NCBI GenBank assembly: GCA_002698045.1
Contig: NZUR01000010.1
Coordinates: 1 to 5,219, forward strand
Origin: Thiotrichales bacterium
GTDB taxonomy: Bacteria > Pseudomonadota > Gammaproteobacteria > PS1 > Pseudothioglobaceae
Length of the DNA: 5,219 nt
Reading direction: 5' to 3'
Part shown: positions 1 to 5,219 of the stretch, in pieces
Position numbering within the stretch: the first letter of the stretch is position 1
Layout of the letters: each line of letters opens with the position of its first letter
The notes under the pieces: model-generated
What the model saw: the letters and a program-made list of their open reading frames with translations, nothing else
Database searches by the model: none
Told to the model about the DNA's origin: nothing
Translations under genes and position numbers: made by a program

Positions 1-409
1 CGCTCTCAGTAATAATATCATCAAGGATAGAGCTAGATTTATCTTCTGCAATTACACCTCTAAGATAATATGCATATGGAGTCGACTCAAGATCAGGATA
101 CCTTTCTATAAAGTCATCCAATTGGAGTATTGCTCGATTATGTTTTTTGCGTTTAAAGAGGTTATATGCAATATCTAACCTTGCTTGAAGAGCGTATTTT
201 GAAGATGGGTAAGCAGATATTATGACTTCAAATTGTTCGATAGCCTGATCTATAGAACCTGCATCAATTTTATCTTCTGCTAACTCATACAAAGCTTTTG
301 GTGAAAGTCCATCTCCAATAGGCTTTCGGACATCATTATCTGAGCCAAATAGGGAGCAGCCACTCATTAATACTATTAATGAAAAAATTAATATTGGTGG
401 CTTATACAT
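1..409 (-). CDS. bamD: Outer membrane assembly lipoprotein BamD (N-terminal part, runs off the window)
   Basis: BamD is the essential lipoprotein of the BAM complex, anchored in the inner leaflet of the outer membrane, where its TPR repeats work with BamA to insert beta-barrel proteins. Reading from the ATG at 409-407 gives 136 codons with no stop before the window edge; the family is about 240-280 aa, so roughly half is present. Residues 1-17 form a lipoprotein signal peptide ending in a lipobox (LMSGC, acylated Cys18). TPR-type helices follow: ALYELAEDKIDAGSIDQAIEQF begins near residue 39, then AYPSSKYALQARLDIAYNLF near 66-85 and FIERYP at 100-105. The segment PYAYYLRGV (111-119) matches the YVMYMRG stretch of E. 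coli BamD, which fixes the assignment over a generic TPR lipoprotein. No strong Shine-Dalgarno precedes the start, but the signal peptide allows no later one. It is divergent from spoT. Confidence 0.9.
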   Translation of the reverse strand, partial: MYKPPILIFSLIVLMSGCSLFGSDNDVRKPIGDGLSPKALYELAEDKIDAGSIDQAIEQFEVIISAYPSSKYALQARLDIAYNLFKRKKHNRAILQLDDFIERYPDLESTPYAYYLRGVIAEDKSSSILDDIITES

Positions 410-442
410 ACAGAGATATCTTGTTAATAATTATGGAAGATA

Positions 443-471
443 ATTATACTTAGGAGTTTTAACAATGGAAA
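443..471 (-). promoter_or_regulatory. Candidate sigma-70 promoter for bamD
   Basis: On the minus strand a perfect -10 box TATAAT lies at 448-443, and TTTCCA (4 of 6 matches to TTGACA) lies at 471-466 with exactly 17 bp between them. Transcription would start near 436 and give a leader of about 27 nt before the bamD ATG at 409. In such AT-rich DNA a TATAAT alone is weak evidence; the correct spacing and position raise it. Confidence 0.45.
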
Positions 472-488
472 CCTTTGTATAAAGAACT

Positions 489-515
489 TTGTCCTAATAG
501 CAACATGCTTATAAT
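489..515 (+). promoter_or_regulatory. Candidate sigma-70 promoter for spoT
   Basis: A perfect TATAAT at 510-515 sits 29 nt upstream of the spoT ATG, predicting a start near 522 and a leader of about 23 nt. The best -35 candidate is TTGTCC at 489-494 (4 of 6), with a short 15-bp spacer. A TG at 506-507 lies one base further from the -10 than an ideal extended -10 would need. No Shine-Dalgarno is evident between the predicted start and the ATG. Confidence 0.4.
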
Positions 516-520
516 TATAA
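509..520. repeat. 12-bp perfect palindrome TTATAATTATAA in the divergent promoter region
   Basis: TTATAATTATAA equals its own reverse complement and therefore shows a TATAAT box to both strands (510-515 plus, 519-514 minus). It may serve the spoT promoter, provide a second, more distant bamD promoter with a leader of about 100 nt, or be an operator. Chance occurrence in AT-rich DNA is possible. Confidence 0.4.
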
Positions 521-544
521 GACTTGAAATAATTTAATAACTAA

Positions 545-2650
545 ATGGCAAGTTCTTTCTTTAATAAAAAATCGCAAATTACAGACTTATGTGTTATTTT
601 AGAGACATATCTCTCTAATGAAGAAGTTAGTCTCATTCAAAAAGCATATAAGCTTGCTGAAAAGGCTCATTCTGGTCAGTTAAGGCACTCAGGTGAATCC
701 TATATTTATCACCCATTAGCTGTCGCTTTAATTCTTGCAGAATTAAAGTTAGATTATTACTGTATTGTTGCTGCAATACTTCATGATTGCATTGAAGATA
801 CCTCTACAACTAAAGATGATGTTGAAAAGGAATTTGGAAGTCAAGTTGCGCATATTGTTGAGGGCGTTTCTAAATTAACACACTTAGAATTCAATTCAAG
901 TTCTCAAAAACAGGCGAAAAATTTTCAAAAGCTTGTTTTTGCAATGTCAAAAGATATGAGGGTAATGATTATCAAGCTTGCTGATAGGCTTCATAATATG
1001 CGCACTATAGACTCAATGAGTAAAGAAAAACAAATACAAAAAGCAAAAGAAACTTCTGAAATTCATGCGCCAATAGCAAGGCGCCTTGGATTACATAGTA
1101 TAAGAGTAGAGCTAGATGATTTGTGTTTTAAAACACTACATCCTAGAAAACACTTAATACTTAAAAGAAAAATTCGTAAGCAGTATGGAAACCAAAAAAA
1201 GACAATCTCTCGCATTCAAACTGAAATCGAAAAAAGATTAAAATTTGAAGGTATTAATGCTTCTATCGAAGGACGTCAAAAGCAGCCAAGTAGCGTTTAT
1301 AACAAGATGAAGCTTAAATCTAGAAAATTCACTGAAATACTTGATATGCATGCCTTTAGAATAATTGTTGATAATACCAATGCCTGCTATCAAGCAATGG
1401 GTCATATTCATAGCCTATATAAGCCTTTACCTCTAAAGTTTAAAGATTACATTGCAGCACCTAAATCAAATGGCTACCAATCAATCCATACAGTCTTAAT
1501 AGGACCAAGAAAAATGTTTATGGAGGTCCAAATCCGTTCACAAGAAATGGATTTTATTTCTGAGTATGGTATCGCTGCACATTGGCATTATAAAAATACT
1601 GACAAACCAACTGAAAAGTTAGCTCGAAATTGGCTTGGATCTTTATTAGATATTCAACAAAGTTCAGACTCATCTATAGACTTCCTAGAGAGCACCAAGG
1701 CTGATTTATTCTCAGACGAGGTGTTTGTTTTTACTCCTGAGGGAAAAATAATTCCTCTGCCTTTAAGAGCGACTGTACTTGATTTTTCTTATGCGGTCCA
1801 TACAAGCGTAGGCAAAAGATCTCAAAAGGCAACAATCAATGGAATGGAGGCTGAACTATCAACACAGCTCAAATCCGGTCAAACTGTAGAAATAATTACA
1901 AGTCGACTTGTAAAGCCTAAGCCAAGTTGGTTAGACATTGTAGTCACCTCTAAAGCTAAAAGTGCAATTAAAGCCCATCTAAAAGAAAACTCCAAAACTG
2001 AACTAGCAAGACTTGGCAAGCATTTAATTTCTGATGCATTGAATTATCAAAAAATTAAAATTAATGATGTTCCAAAAGATAAATGGGAGCAGTGTTTAAT
2101 TGACCTTCATTGTGCAAACTATCAAGAGCTATACATCAAAGTTGGGTTATCAGAAATATTTGTTGCAGCTGTAGTTAATAATCTTTTAAAAGATATAAAT
2201 AATGAAACAATAAACACAATAACAATAAATAAAACAAAAGGAATGGCAATTAACTTTGCTCATTGCTGTTATCCAATTCCTGGCGATCAAGTTACTGGTG
2301 TTTTAACAACCACAAAAGGCTTGGTAATGCATCGCTCAAATTGCTTAAACTTAGAGCACATCAAAGAAAAGAATGCCCAATGGATGGAAATTGATTGGAA
2401 ATCTGATGAAAAAGAACTCTTTGAAGTTGGTATCAGCTGTCTGATAGAAAATCGAAGCGGACGATTGGCTGCTATTGCAAATACGTTGGCTAACCTTGGG
2501 GTTAATATTGAAAATATTGAACAACAAGAAAAGCCTGACACTACAAGACTATTTCATATTACTGTAGTTATAAATAATATCATTCAACTTAACAATATAT
2601 TGGATCAGCTGAATAAATTACCTCACCTTATTTCTGCAGAAAGGATTTAA
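545..2650 (+). CDS. spoT: Bifunctional (p)ppGpp synthetase/hydrolase SpoT
   Basis: This cytoplasmic long RSH enzyme degrades, and may make, the stringent-response alarmone (p)ppGpp. At 701 aa it matches E. coli SpoT (702 aa) in length and domain order. The HD hydrolase domain (about 20-200) keeps every metal and substrate landmark: R47, H56, H80-D81, E84-D85 and LADRLHNMRT at 145-154, so hydrolase activity is expected and a RelA-type synthetase-only enzyme is unlikely. The synthetase domain (about 235-350) has D267, GYQSIHT at 310-316 and EVQIR at 327-331, but with changes at usually conserved positions: KFKD at 298-301 instead of RxKD, and GRQKQPSSVY at 243-252 instead of the usual GRxKxxYSIY. 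A TGS domain (about 391-452, with H419), a helical domain, a zinc-finger-like segment (HCCYPIPGD at 573-581, H596, C600) and a C-terminal ACT domain (about 625-701) follow. The ATG at 545 aligns with the family N-terminus apart from a few extra residues but lacks a clear Shine-Dalgarno. The usual neighbours rpoZ and gmk are absent. Confidence 0.93.
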   Translation: MASSFFNKKSQITDLCVILETYLSNEEVSLIQKAYKLAEKAHSGQLRHSGESYIYHPLAVALILAELKLDYYCIVAAILHDCIEDTSTTKDDVEKEFGSQVAHIVEGVSKLTHLEFNSSSQKQAKNFQKLVFAMSKDMRVMIIKLADRLHNMRTIDSMSKEKQIQKAKETSEIHAPIARRLGLHSIRVELDDLCFKTLHPRKHLILKRKIRKQYGNQKKTISRIQTEIEKRLKFEGINASIEGRQKQPSSVYNKMKLKSRKFTEILDMHAFRIIVDNTNACYQAMGHIHSLYKPLPLKFKDYIAAPKSNGYQSIHTVLIGPRKMFMEVQIRSQEMDFISEYGIAAHWHYKNTDKPTEKLARNWLGSLLDIQQSSDSSIDFLESTKADLFSDEVFVFTPEGKIIPLPLRATVLDFSYAVHTSVGKRSQKATINGMEAELSTQLKSGQTVEIITSRLVKPKPSWLDIVVTSKAKSAIKAHLKENSKTELARLGKHLISDALNYQKIKINDVPKDKWEQCLIDLHCANYQELYIKVGLSEIFVAAVVNNLLKDINNETINTITINKTKGMAINFAHCCYPIPGDQVTGVLTTTKGLVMHRSNCLNLEHIKEKNAQWMEIDWKSDEKELFEVGISCLIENRSGRLAAIANTLANLGVNIENIEQQEKPDTTRLFHITVVINNIIQLNNILDQLNKLPHLISAERI

Positions 2651-2681
2651 TATTAAAAAATGTTTAAAGCAAGCAACCGAA

Positions 2682-2710
2682 TTGATTAAAATTACATTTT
2701 TATTAATTAT
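2682..2710 (+). promoter_or_regulatory. Weak promoter candidate upstream of iscX-tolB-pal
   Basis: The 75-bp gap after spoT (2651-2725) is very AT-rich. TTGATT at 2682-2687 and AATTAT at 2705-2710 each match 4 of 6 consensus bases with a 17-bp spacer, which would start transcription about 10 nt before the iscX ATG. The gap holds no GC-rich hairpin followed by Ts, so read-through from spoT is equally possible and iscX-tolB-pal may be part of one operon with spoT. Confidence 0.25.
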
Positions 2711-2725
2711 TGTCCCTATCACATC

Positions 2726-2923
2726 ATGATTTGTTGGACCGATTCTCTAGAAATAGCCATTTCACTCGAAGAAAGTCATCCGGATATTGATCCTAAAACT
2801 ATAAATTTTGTTGATCTACGTCAACTAGTCATGAATCTTGAAAATTTTGAAGAAGGCAATAGTCAATGTGGTGAAAGAGTCCTAGAGGCTATACAAATGA
2901 ACTGGATTGAGGAAAATGAATGA
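2726..2923 (+). CDS. iscX: Iron-sulfur cluster assembly accessory protein IscX
   Basis: IscX (YfhJ) is a small acidic cytoplasmic protein that binds the cysteine desulfurase IscS, in competition with frataxin (CyaY), and binds iron, tuning Fe-S cluster assembly. The 65-aa product matches E. coli IscX (66 aa) end to end: WTDSLEIA at 4-11 against WTDSREIG, HPDIDPKTINF at 18-28 against YPDLDPKTVRF, DL and LENFEE at 30-43, and the C-terminal EAIQMNWIEENE against EAILLVWLDEAE. The start aligns with the family start, although no good Shine-Dalgarno precedes it. The stop overlaps the tolB start (ATGA, 2920-2923), so translation of the two is probably coupled. In E. coli and relatives iscX closes the isc operon after fdx; here no isc gene is adjacent. 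A tryptophan of the E. coli protein (HQWI) is leucine here (L34), and cysteines occur at 3 and 48. Confidence 0.93.
   Translation: MICWTDSLEIAISLEESHPDIDPKTINFVDLRQLVMNLENFEEGNSQCGERVLEAIQMNWIEENE
2909..2923 (+). promoter_or_regulatory. tolB ribosome binding site and ATGA overlap with iscX
   Basis: GAGG at 2909-2912 lies inside the last codons of iscX, 7 nt before the tolB ATG at 2920. The iscX stop TGA (2921-2923) and the tolB ATG share bases as ATGA, the usual arrangement for termination-reinitiation coupling. Another ATG at 2916 is in neither gene's frame. Confidence 0.75.
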
Positions 2924-4203
2924 AATATATTAAGATTCTTATGTTGCTTACTACTTTATTTTCTTTCTCAGCTAATGCGCTTTTAGAGGTTAATATTATT
3001 AAATCTAAAGAAGATTCGTTTCCTATAGTTATAGCCCCTTTTGAAATGATTGGCAAATTTCAAGAGGATGTTGACCTAGCAAAAATTATAAGAGAAAACT
3101 TAAATAGATCAGGCCAATTTGATGCTAAAAGCACCAATCAACTAATGACCGGCCCAATTGACTTTGATTTTTATCTAAAACATAAAAAAGATGCTATTGT
3201 TTTTGGAAAGATTCGACAAATTACTTCTAATGTTAACCATGCAGAAATTTATATTTATGATGTATTAACTCAAAAACCTCTTTATGCGAATAAAATAGCA
3301 TTTACAAATGGAGCTCTACGAAAAACTGCACATGCTTTAAGTGATGTTATTTATTATGCCCTCCTAGGTCAAAAAGGTTCTTTTAATACGAGATTGTCAT
3401 TTGTTACTGTTAATAATAGTAAAAAGAATGGTAAACGAATATATCGTCTTAAAATTTCAGATTGGGATGGTAAGAATGAACAAACTATTATTAAAGATGA
3501 TGATCCAATTTTGTCTCCAGCCTGGTCGGCTGATCAAAGAAAAATAGCCTATGTTTCTTTTAAAAACAATCGATCTGATGTTTTTGTAAAGTATGTTTTT
3601 CAAGAAACATTACCACAAAAATTGCCTAAATTTAATGGTATCGCTTCTTCTCCAGCCTGGCATCCAGATGGTAAAAATATAGCATTAACTCTTTCTAAAA
3701 ATGGCAACAAAGATATTTACTTATATAATTTTGACTCTAAAAAACTCAAAAGGTTAACCACAAATATTGCTATTGATACTGAAGCTAGTTTCTCACCTGA
3801 TGGAAAAAGTATTGCCTTTACCTCTAATAGAACTGGACAAGTTCAAGTGTATATCAAAAACCTCGAATCTGGAAAAATTTCTCGCGCAACCTTTGAAGGT
3901 CGTTACAATGCAAAACCTGTGTACTCTCCTGATGGCAAAGATCTTGCATTAATTCATCGTGTTGGTAAAGATTATAGGCTAGCTTTGCTTGACATAGCTT
4001 CAAGAGATTTAACAGTATTGACCCAAAATAAATCAGATGAGTCACCATATTTTTCTCCAAATGGTGGTATGATTATTTATTCAACTAATCGAGACAACAA
4101 GGGAATATTGTCTATAATTTCTCTTCATAACAATCAGACTGTTGAACTTATGCAAAAAGAAGGCGAAGTCAGAGAACCAAGTTGGTCAAATTATTCTAAT
4201 TAA
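2920..4203 (+). CDS. tolB: Tol-Pal system periplasmic beta-propeller protein TolB
   Basis: TolB is the periplasmic partner of Pal and TolA; together with TolQRA it helps constrict the outer membrane at division and keeps the envelope intact. The 427-aa product matches the E. coli length (430 aa). A Sec signal peptide covers residues 1-20, with likely cleavage after SANA, and the mature protein starts LLEVNI, equivalent to the EVRI segment that acts as the TolA-binding TolB box. The N-terminal alpha/beta domain (about 21-150) contains PIVIAPF and DAIVFGKI. It is followed by a six-bladed PD40 propeller whose blade motifs recur at about 199 (SPAWSADQRKIAYV), 244 (SPAWHPDGKNIA), 290 (SFSPDGKSIAFTS), 334 (VYSPDGKDLAL), 376 (PYFSPNGGMIIYS) and a closing REPSWS at 418-423. 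The start overlaps iscX by 4 nt and has a GAGG site; pal follows after 10 nt. tolQ, tolR and tolA do not lie upstream as they commonly do. Confidence 0.96.
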   Translation: MKYIKILMLLTTLFSFSANALLEVNIIKSKEDSFPIVIAPFEMIGKFQEDVDLAKIIRENLNRSGQFDAKSTNQLMTGPIDFDFYLKHKKDAIVFGKIRQITSNVNHAEIYIYDVLTQKPLYANKIAFTNGALRKTAHALSDVIYYALLGQKGSFNTRLSFVTVNNSKKNGKRIYRLKISDWDGKNEQTIIKDDDPILSPAWSADQRKIAYVSFKNNRSDVFVKYVFQETLPQKLPKFNGIASSPAWHPDGKNIALTLSKNGNKDIYLYNFDSKKLKRLTTNIAIDTEASFSPDGKSIAFTSNRTGQVQVYIKNLESGKISRATFEGRYNAKPVYSPDGKDLALIHRVGKDYRLALLDIASRDLTVLTQNKSDESPYFSPNGGMIIYSTNRDNKGILSIISLHNNQTVELMQKEGEVREPSWSNYSN

Positions 4204-4207
4204 GGAA
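4202..4207 (+). promoter_or_regulatory. Ribosome binding site that fixes the pal start
   Basis: AAGGAA begins in the tolB stop codon and ends 6 nt before the ATG at 4214. It supports that ATG over the in-frame ATG at 4142, which lies inside tolB and would place 24 polar residues ahead of the signal peptide. Confidence 0.8.
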
Positions 4208-4213
4208 ATTAAA

Positions 4214-5206
4214 ATGTCAAAAAAAATTCTATTATTATCAAGTGTGATTTTTTTAAGTTCTTGTGCTGCCACTAACATTTCTGAGCTAGGCGATAAGTTT
4301 CTAGACCTAATTAACCCATCTGATACGCCAACAGAGGTCACTGACCTAAGTGAGGAAATTTTTGTTGCGTACGATGATAGTGCTGGCTTTACATTTGAAG
4401 AGTTAGAAGTTTTGAGTAATGATGAGCTTATTGAGATTGCTAAAGAAAAAGGCTTGGAAGACATGCTAAAGATTGACGCTGATGGAAATCTTCAGAACAG
4501 AGATGAAATAATAAATGCGCTCCTTGAAGCTGAAGCTTTATTAGACAATGCCACTCAGGAACTCCAATCATTATCAAACGATGCTCTAATTGAAAGAGCT
4601 GAAGAGAAAGGAATGGATAGTGTTGTAGTATCAGGAGAACTTAAGTCGTTATCTAACGATGAGTTAATCGAGATAGCAAAAGAAAAAGGTATGGAAGATA
4701 TTTTAGTTCTAGATGCTGATGGTAACCTTCAAAATAAAGATGAAGTGATTAAAGCACTAACAGATAATCTAATAATTATAGACGAAGACGGCAATATTCA
4801 AAATAAAGATGAAGTCATAGAAGCTCTACGAGAGGGTGCTGAGGAAACTAAGGTAGCTGCTTTGCTACTTGAGAATGCTGGAATTACGTCAACTCTTTAT
4901 TTTTCTTATGACGACTCTGAAATAGACGAGGTAGCAACCAGAATAATTATTCAACATGCCAATTTTATGCAAAGCAACCCATCTTTTAACCTTCGATTAG
5001 AGGGACACGCAGATGAAAGGGGTACTCGTGAATATAATCTAGCACTTGGTGAAAATCGTGCACTTAACGTTAAAGAAGTTTTAGGGCTTTACAATCTTGA
5101 AGATAGGATTGTAGTAGTAAGTTATGGAGAGGAACAGCCTATCTTAACTGGTAGCAACGAAGAAGCCTGGGAAAAGAATCGTCGAGTAGAATTCTCTTAT
5201 TACTAG
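4214..5206 (+). CDS. pal: Peptidoglycan-associated lipoprotein Pal with a long repeat-containing linker
   Basis: Pal is an outer-membrane lipoprotein that binds the diaminopimelate of peptidoglycan and interacts with TolB. The lipoprotein signal peptide is residues 1-16, with lipobox FLSSC and acylated Cys17. The C-terminal OmpA-like domain (about 223-330) is typical: TLYFSYDDSEI at 227-237, GHADERGT at 264-271, NLALGENRA at 275-283, SYGEEQP at 303-309 and NRRVEFSY at 322-329. D267 and R282 correspond to the pair that contacts diaminopimelate in OmpA-family domains. The total of 330 aa is far above the usual 150-220 (E. coli 173). The extra length lies at about residues 22-220: strongly acidic, low in cysteine and aromatics, and carrying three LSNDELIEIAKEKGM-like and three DADGNLQNKDEVIKAL-like modules. 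The start at 4214 is set by the lipobox and AAGGAA; a longer reading from 4142 is unlikely. The next gene, often cpoB, would lie beyond the window. Confidence 0.95.
   Translation: MSKKILLLSSVIFLSSCAATNISELGDKFLDLINPSDTPTEVTDLSEEIFVAYDDSAGFTFEELEVLSNDELIEIAKEKGLEDMLKIDADGNLQNRDEIINALLEAEALLDNATQELQSLSNDALIERAEEKGMDSVVVSGELKSLSNDELIEIAKEKGMEDILVLDADGNLQNKDEVIKALTDNLIIIDEDGNIQNKDEVIEALREGAEETKVAALLLENAGITSTLYFSYDDSEIDEVATRIIIQHANFMQSNPSFNLRLEGHADERGTREYNLALGENRALNVKEVLGLYNLEDRIVVVSYGEEQPILTGSNEEAWEKNRRVEFSYY
4412..4456 (+). repeat. Pal linker module A, copy 1
   Basis: This encodes Pal residues 67-81 (LSNDELIEIAKEKGL). It is predicted to be an amphipathic helix, similar in pattern to the first helix of Rho-N/SAP-like helix-extended-loop-helix motifs. 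It is followed after six residues by module B copy 1. Confidence 0.85.
4475..4522 (+). repeat. Pal linker module B, copy 1
   Basis: This encodes Pal residues 88-103 (DADGNLQNRDEIINAL): an acidic DxDGN turn followed by a short helix. The start-to-start distance from module A copy 1 is 21 residues, the same as in the second complete A-B unit. Confidence 0.85.
4571..4615 (+). repeat. Pal linker module A, copy 2 (without a module B)
   Basis: This encodes Pal residues 120-134 (LSNDALIERAEEKGM), the most diverged A copy. The residues after it (DSVVVSGELK) keep the short hydrophobic stretch but lack the DxDGN loop and second helix, and copy 3 begins only 26 residues after this copy starts. Confidence 0.8.
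4649..4693 (+). repeat. Pal linker module A, copy 3
   Basis: This encodes Pal residues 146-160 (LSNDELIEIAKEKGM), identical to copy 1 in 14 of 15 residues. Of those 14 codons, 8 differ silently, so the two copies are not a recent duplication. Confidence 0.85.
4712..4759 (+). repeat. Pal linker module B, copy 2
   Basis: This encodes Pal residues 167-182 (DADGNLQNKDEVIKAL), 21 residues after the start of module A copy 3. It completes the second full A-B unit. Confidence 0.85.
4781..4828 (+). repeat. Pal linker module B, copy 3 (without a module A)
   Basis: This encodes Pal residues 190-205 (DEDGNIQNKDEVIEAL), preceded by a hydrophobic LIII stretch as in the other B copies but with no A helix. 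It closes the repeat region; a helical linker (about 206-222) then leads to the OmpA-like domain. Confidence 0.85.
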
Positions 5207-5219
5207 AGACAAATTACGT

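Noticed and set aside
2287..2541. 84-codon open frame on the minus strand
   Set aside because: It is antisense to the zinc-finger/ACT part of spoT, resembles no family I know, and spoT coding there is certain.
2660..2689. Nine-codon frame (MFKASNRID) in the spoT-iscX gap, considered as a leader peptide
   Set aside because: It has no ribosome binding site, no codon bias of interest and no attenuator-like hairpins around it.
2651..2725. Intrinsic terminator after spoT
   Set aside because: T-rich stretches occur, but no GC-containing hairpin precedes them on the plus strand.
3767..4060. Short open frames within tolB on both strands
   Set aside because: They lie inside well-conserved propeller blades and show no recognisable domain or start signal.
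4142..4213. Upstream in-frame start that would extend Pal by 24 residues
   Set aside because: It lies wholly within tolB apart from 10 nt, has no ribosome binding site, and would put charged residues before the lipoprotein signal peptide. The ATG at 4214 has AAGGAA at correct spacing.
4186..4464. 92-codon open frame on the minus strand
   Set aside because: It is antisense to the pal start and linker; its Ser/Leu-rich product is the expected mirror of acidic, Leu-rich coding sequence.
5207..5219. Start of a downstream gene or terminator after pal
   Set aside because: Only 13 nt remain; they contain no start codon with a ribosome binding site and no hairpin.

Overview
The window comes from an AT-rich bacterial chromosome (roughly one third G+C by eye, not computed). 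Its gene set (bamD, spoT, iscX, tolB, pal) points to a gammaproteobacterium: the 65-aa IscX is very close to the enterobacterial form, and TolB and Pal are of proteobacterial type. Low G+C and compact spacing would suit a streamlined marine lineage such as the SUP05/Thioglobus or SAR86 groups. That placement is a guess from composition and gene style only.

Layout. Positions 1-409 on the minus strand hold the 5' part of bamD, an outer-membrane lipoprotein of the BAM complex, which runs off the left edge. A 135-bp divergent intergenic region (410-544) carries plausible promoters for both directions, including a perfect 12-bp palindrome that presents a TATAAT box on each strand. Everything after that is on the plus strand: spoT (545-2650), a 75-bp AT-rich gap with a weak promoter candidate, iscX (2726-2923), tolB (2920-4203, overlapping iscX by 4 nt) and pal (4214-5206, 10 nt after tolB with a clear ribosome binding site). 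Only 13 nt follow pal.

How the genes fit together. BamD, TolB and Pal all serve the outer membrane: BamD inserts beta-barrel proteins, and TolB/Pal form the outer half of the Tol-Pal system that draws the outer membrane inward at division. SpoT (stringent response) and IscX (iron-sulfur assembly) are cytoplasmic. Finding iscX apart from isc genes and translationally coupled to tolB is unusual. tolQ, tolR and tolA, which normally precede tolB, are not here.

The most unusual object is Pal. At 330 residues it is about twice the length of E. coli Pal. Between its lipobox and its OmpA-like peptidoglycan-binding domain lies an acidic region of about 200 residues built from two alternating modules: three copies of LSNDELIEIAKEKGM-like helices and three copies of DADGNLQNKDEVIKAL-like loops. 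The codons of the copies differ at many silent sites while the protein sequence is held, so the repeats look old and selected. I see no RNA genes, mobile elements, CRISPR arrays or clear terminators.
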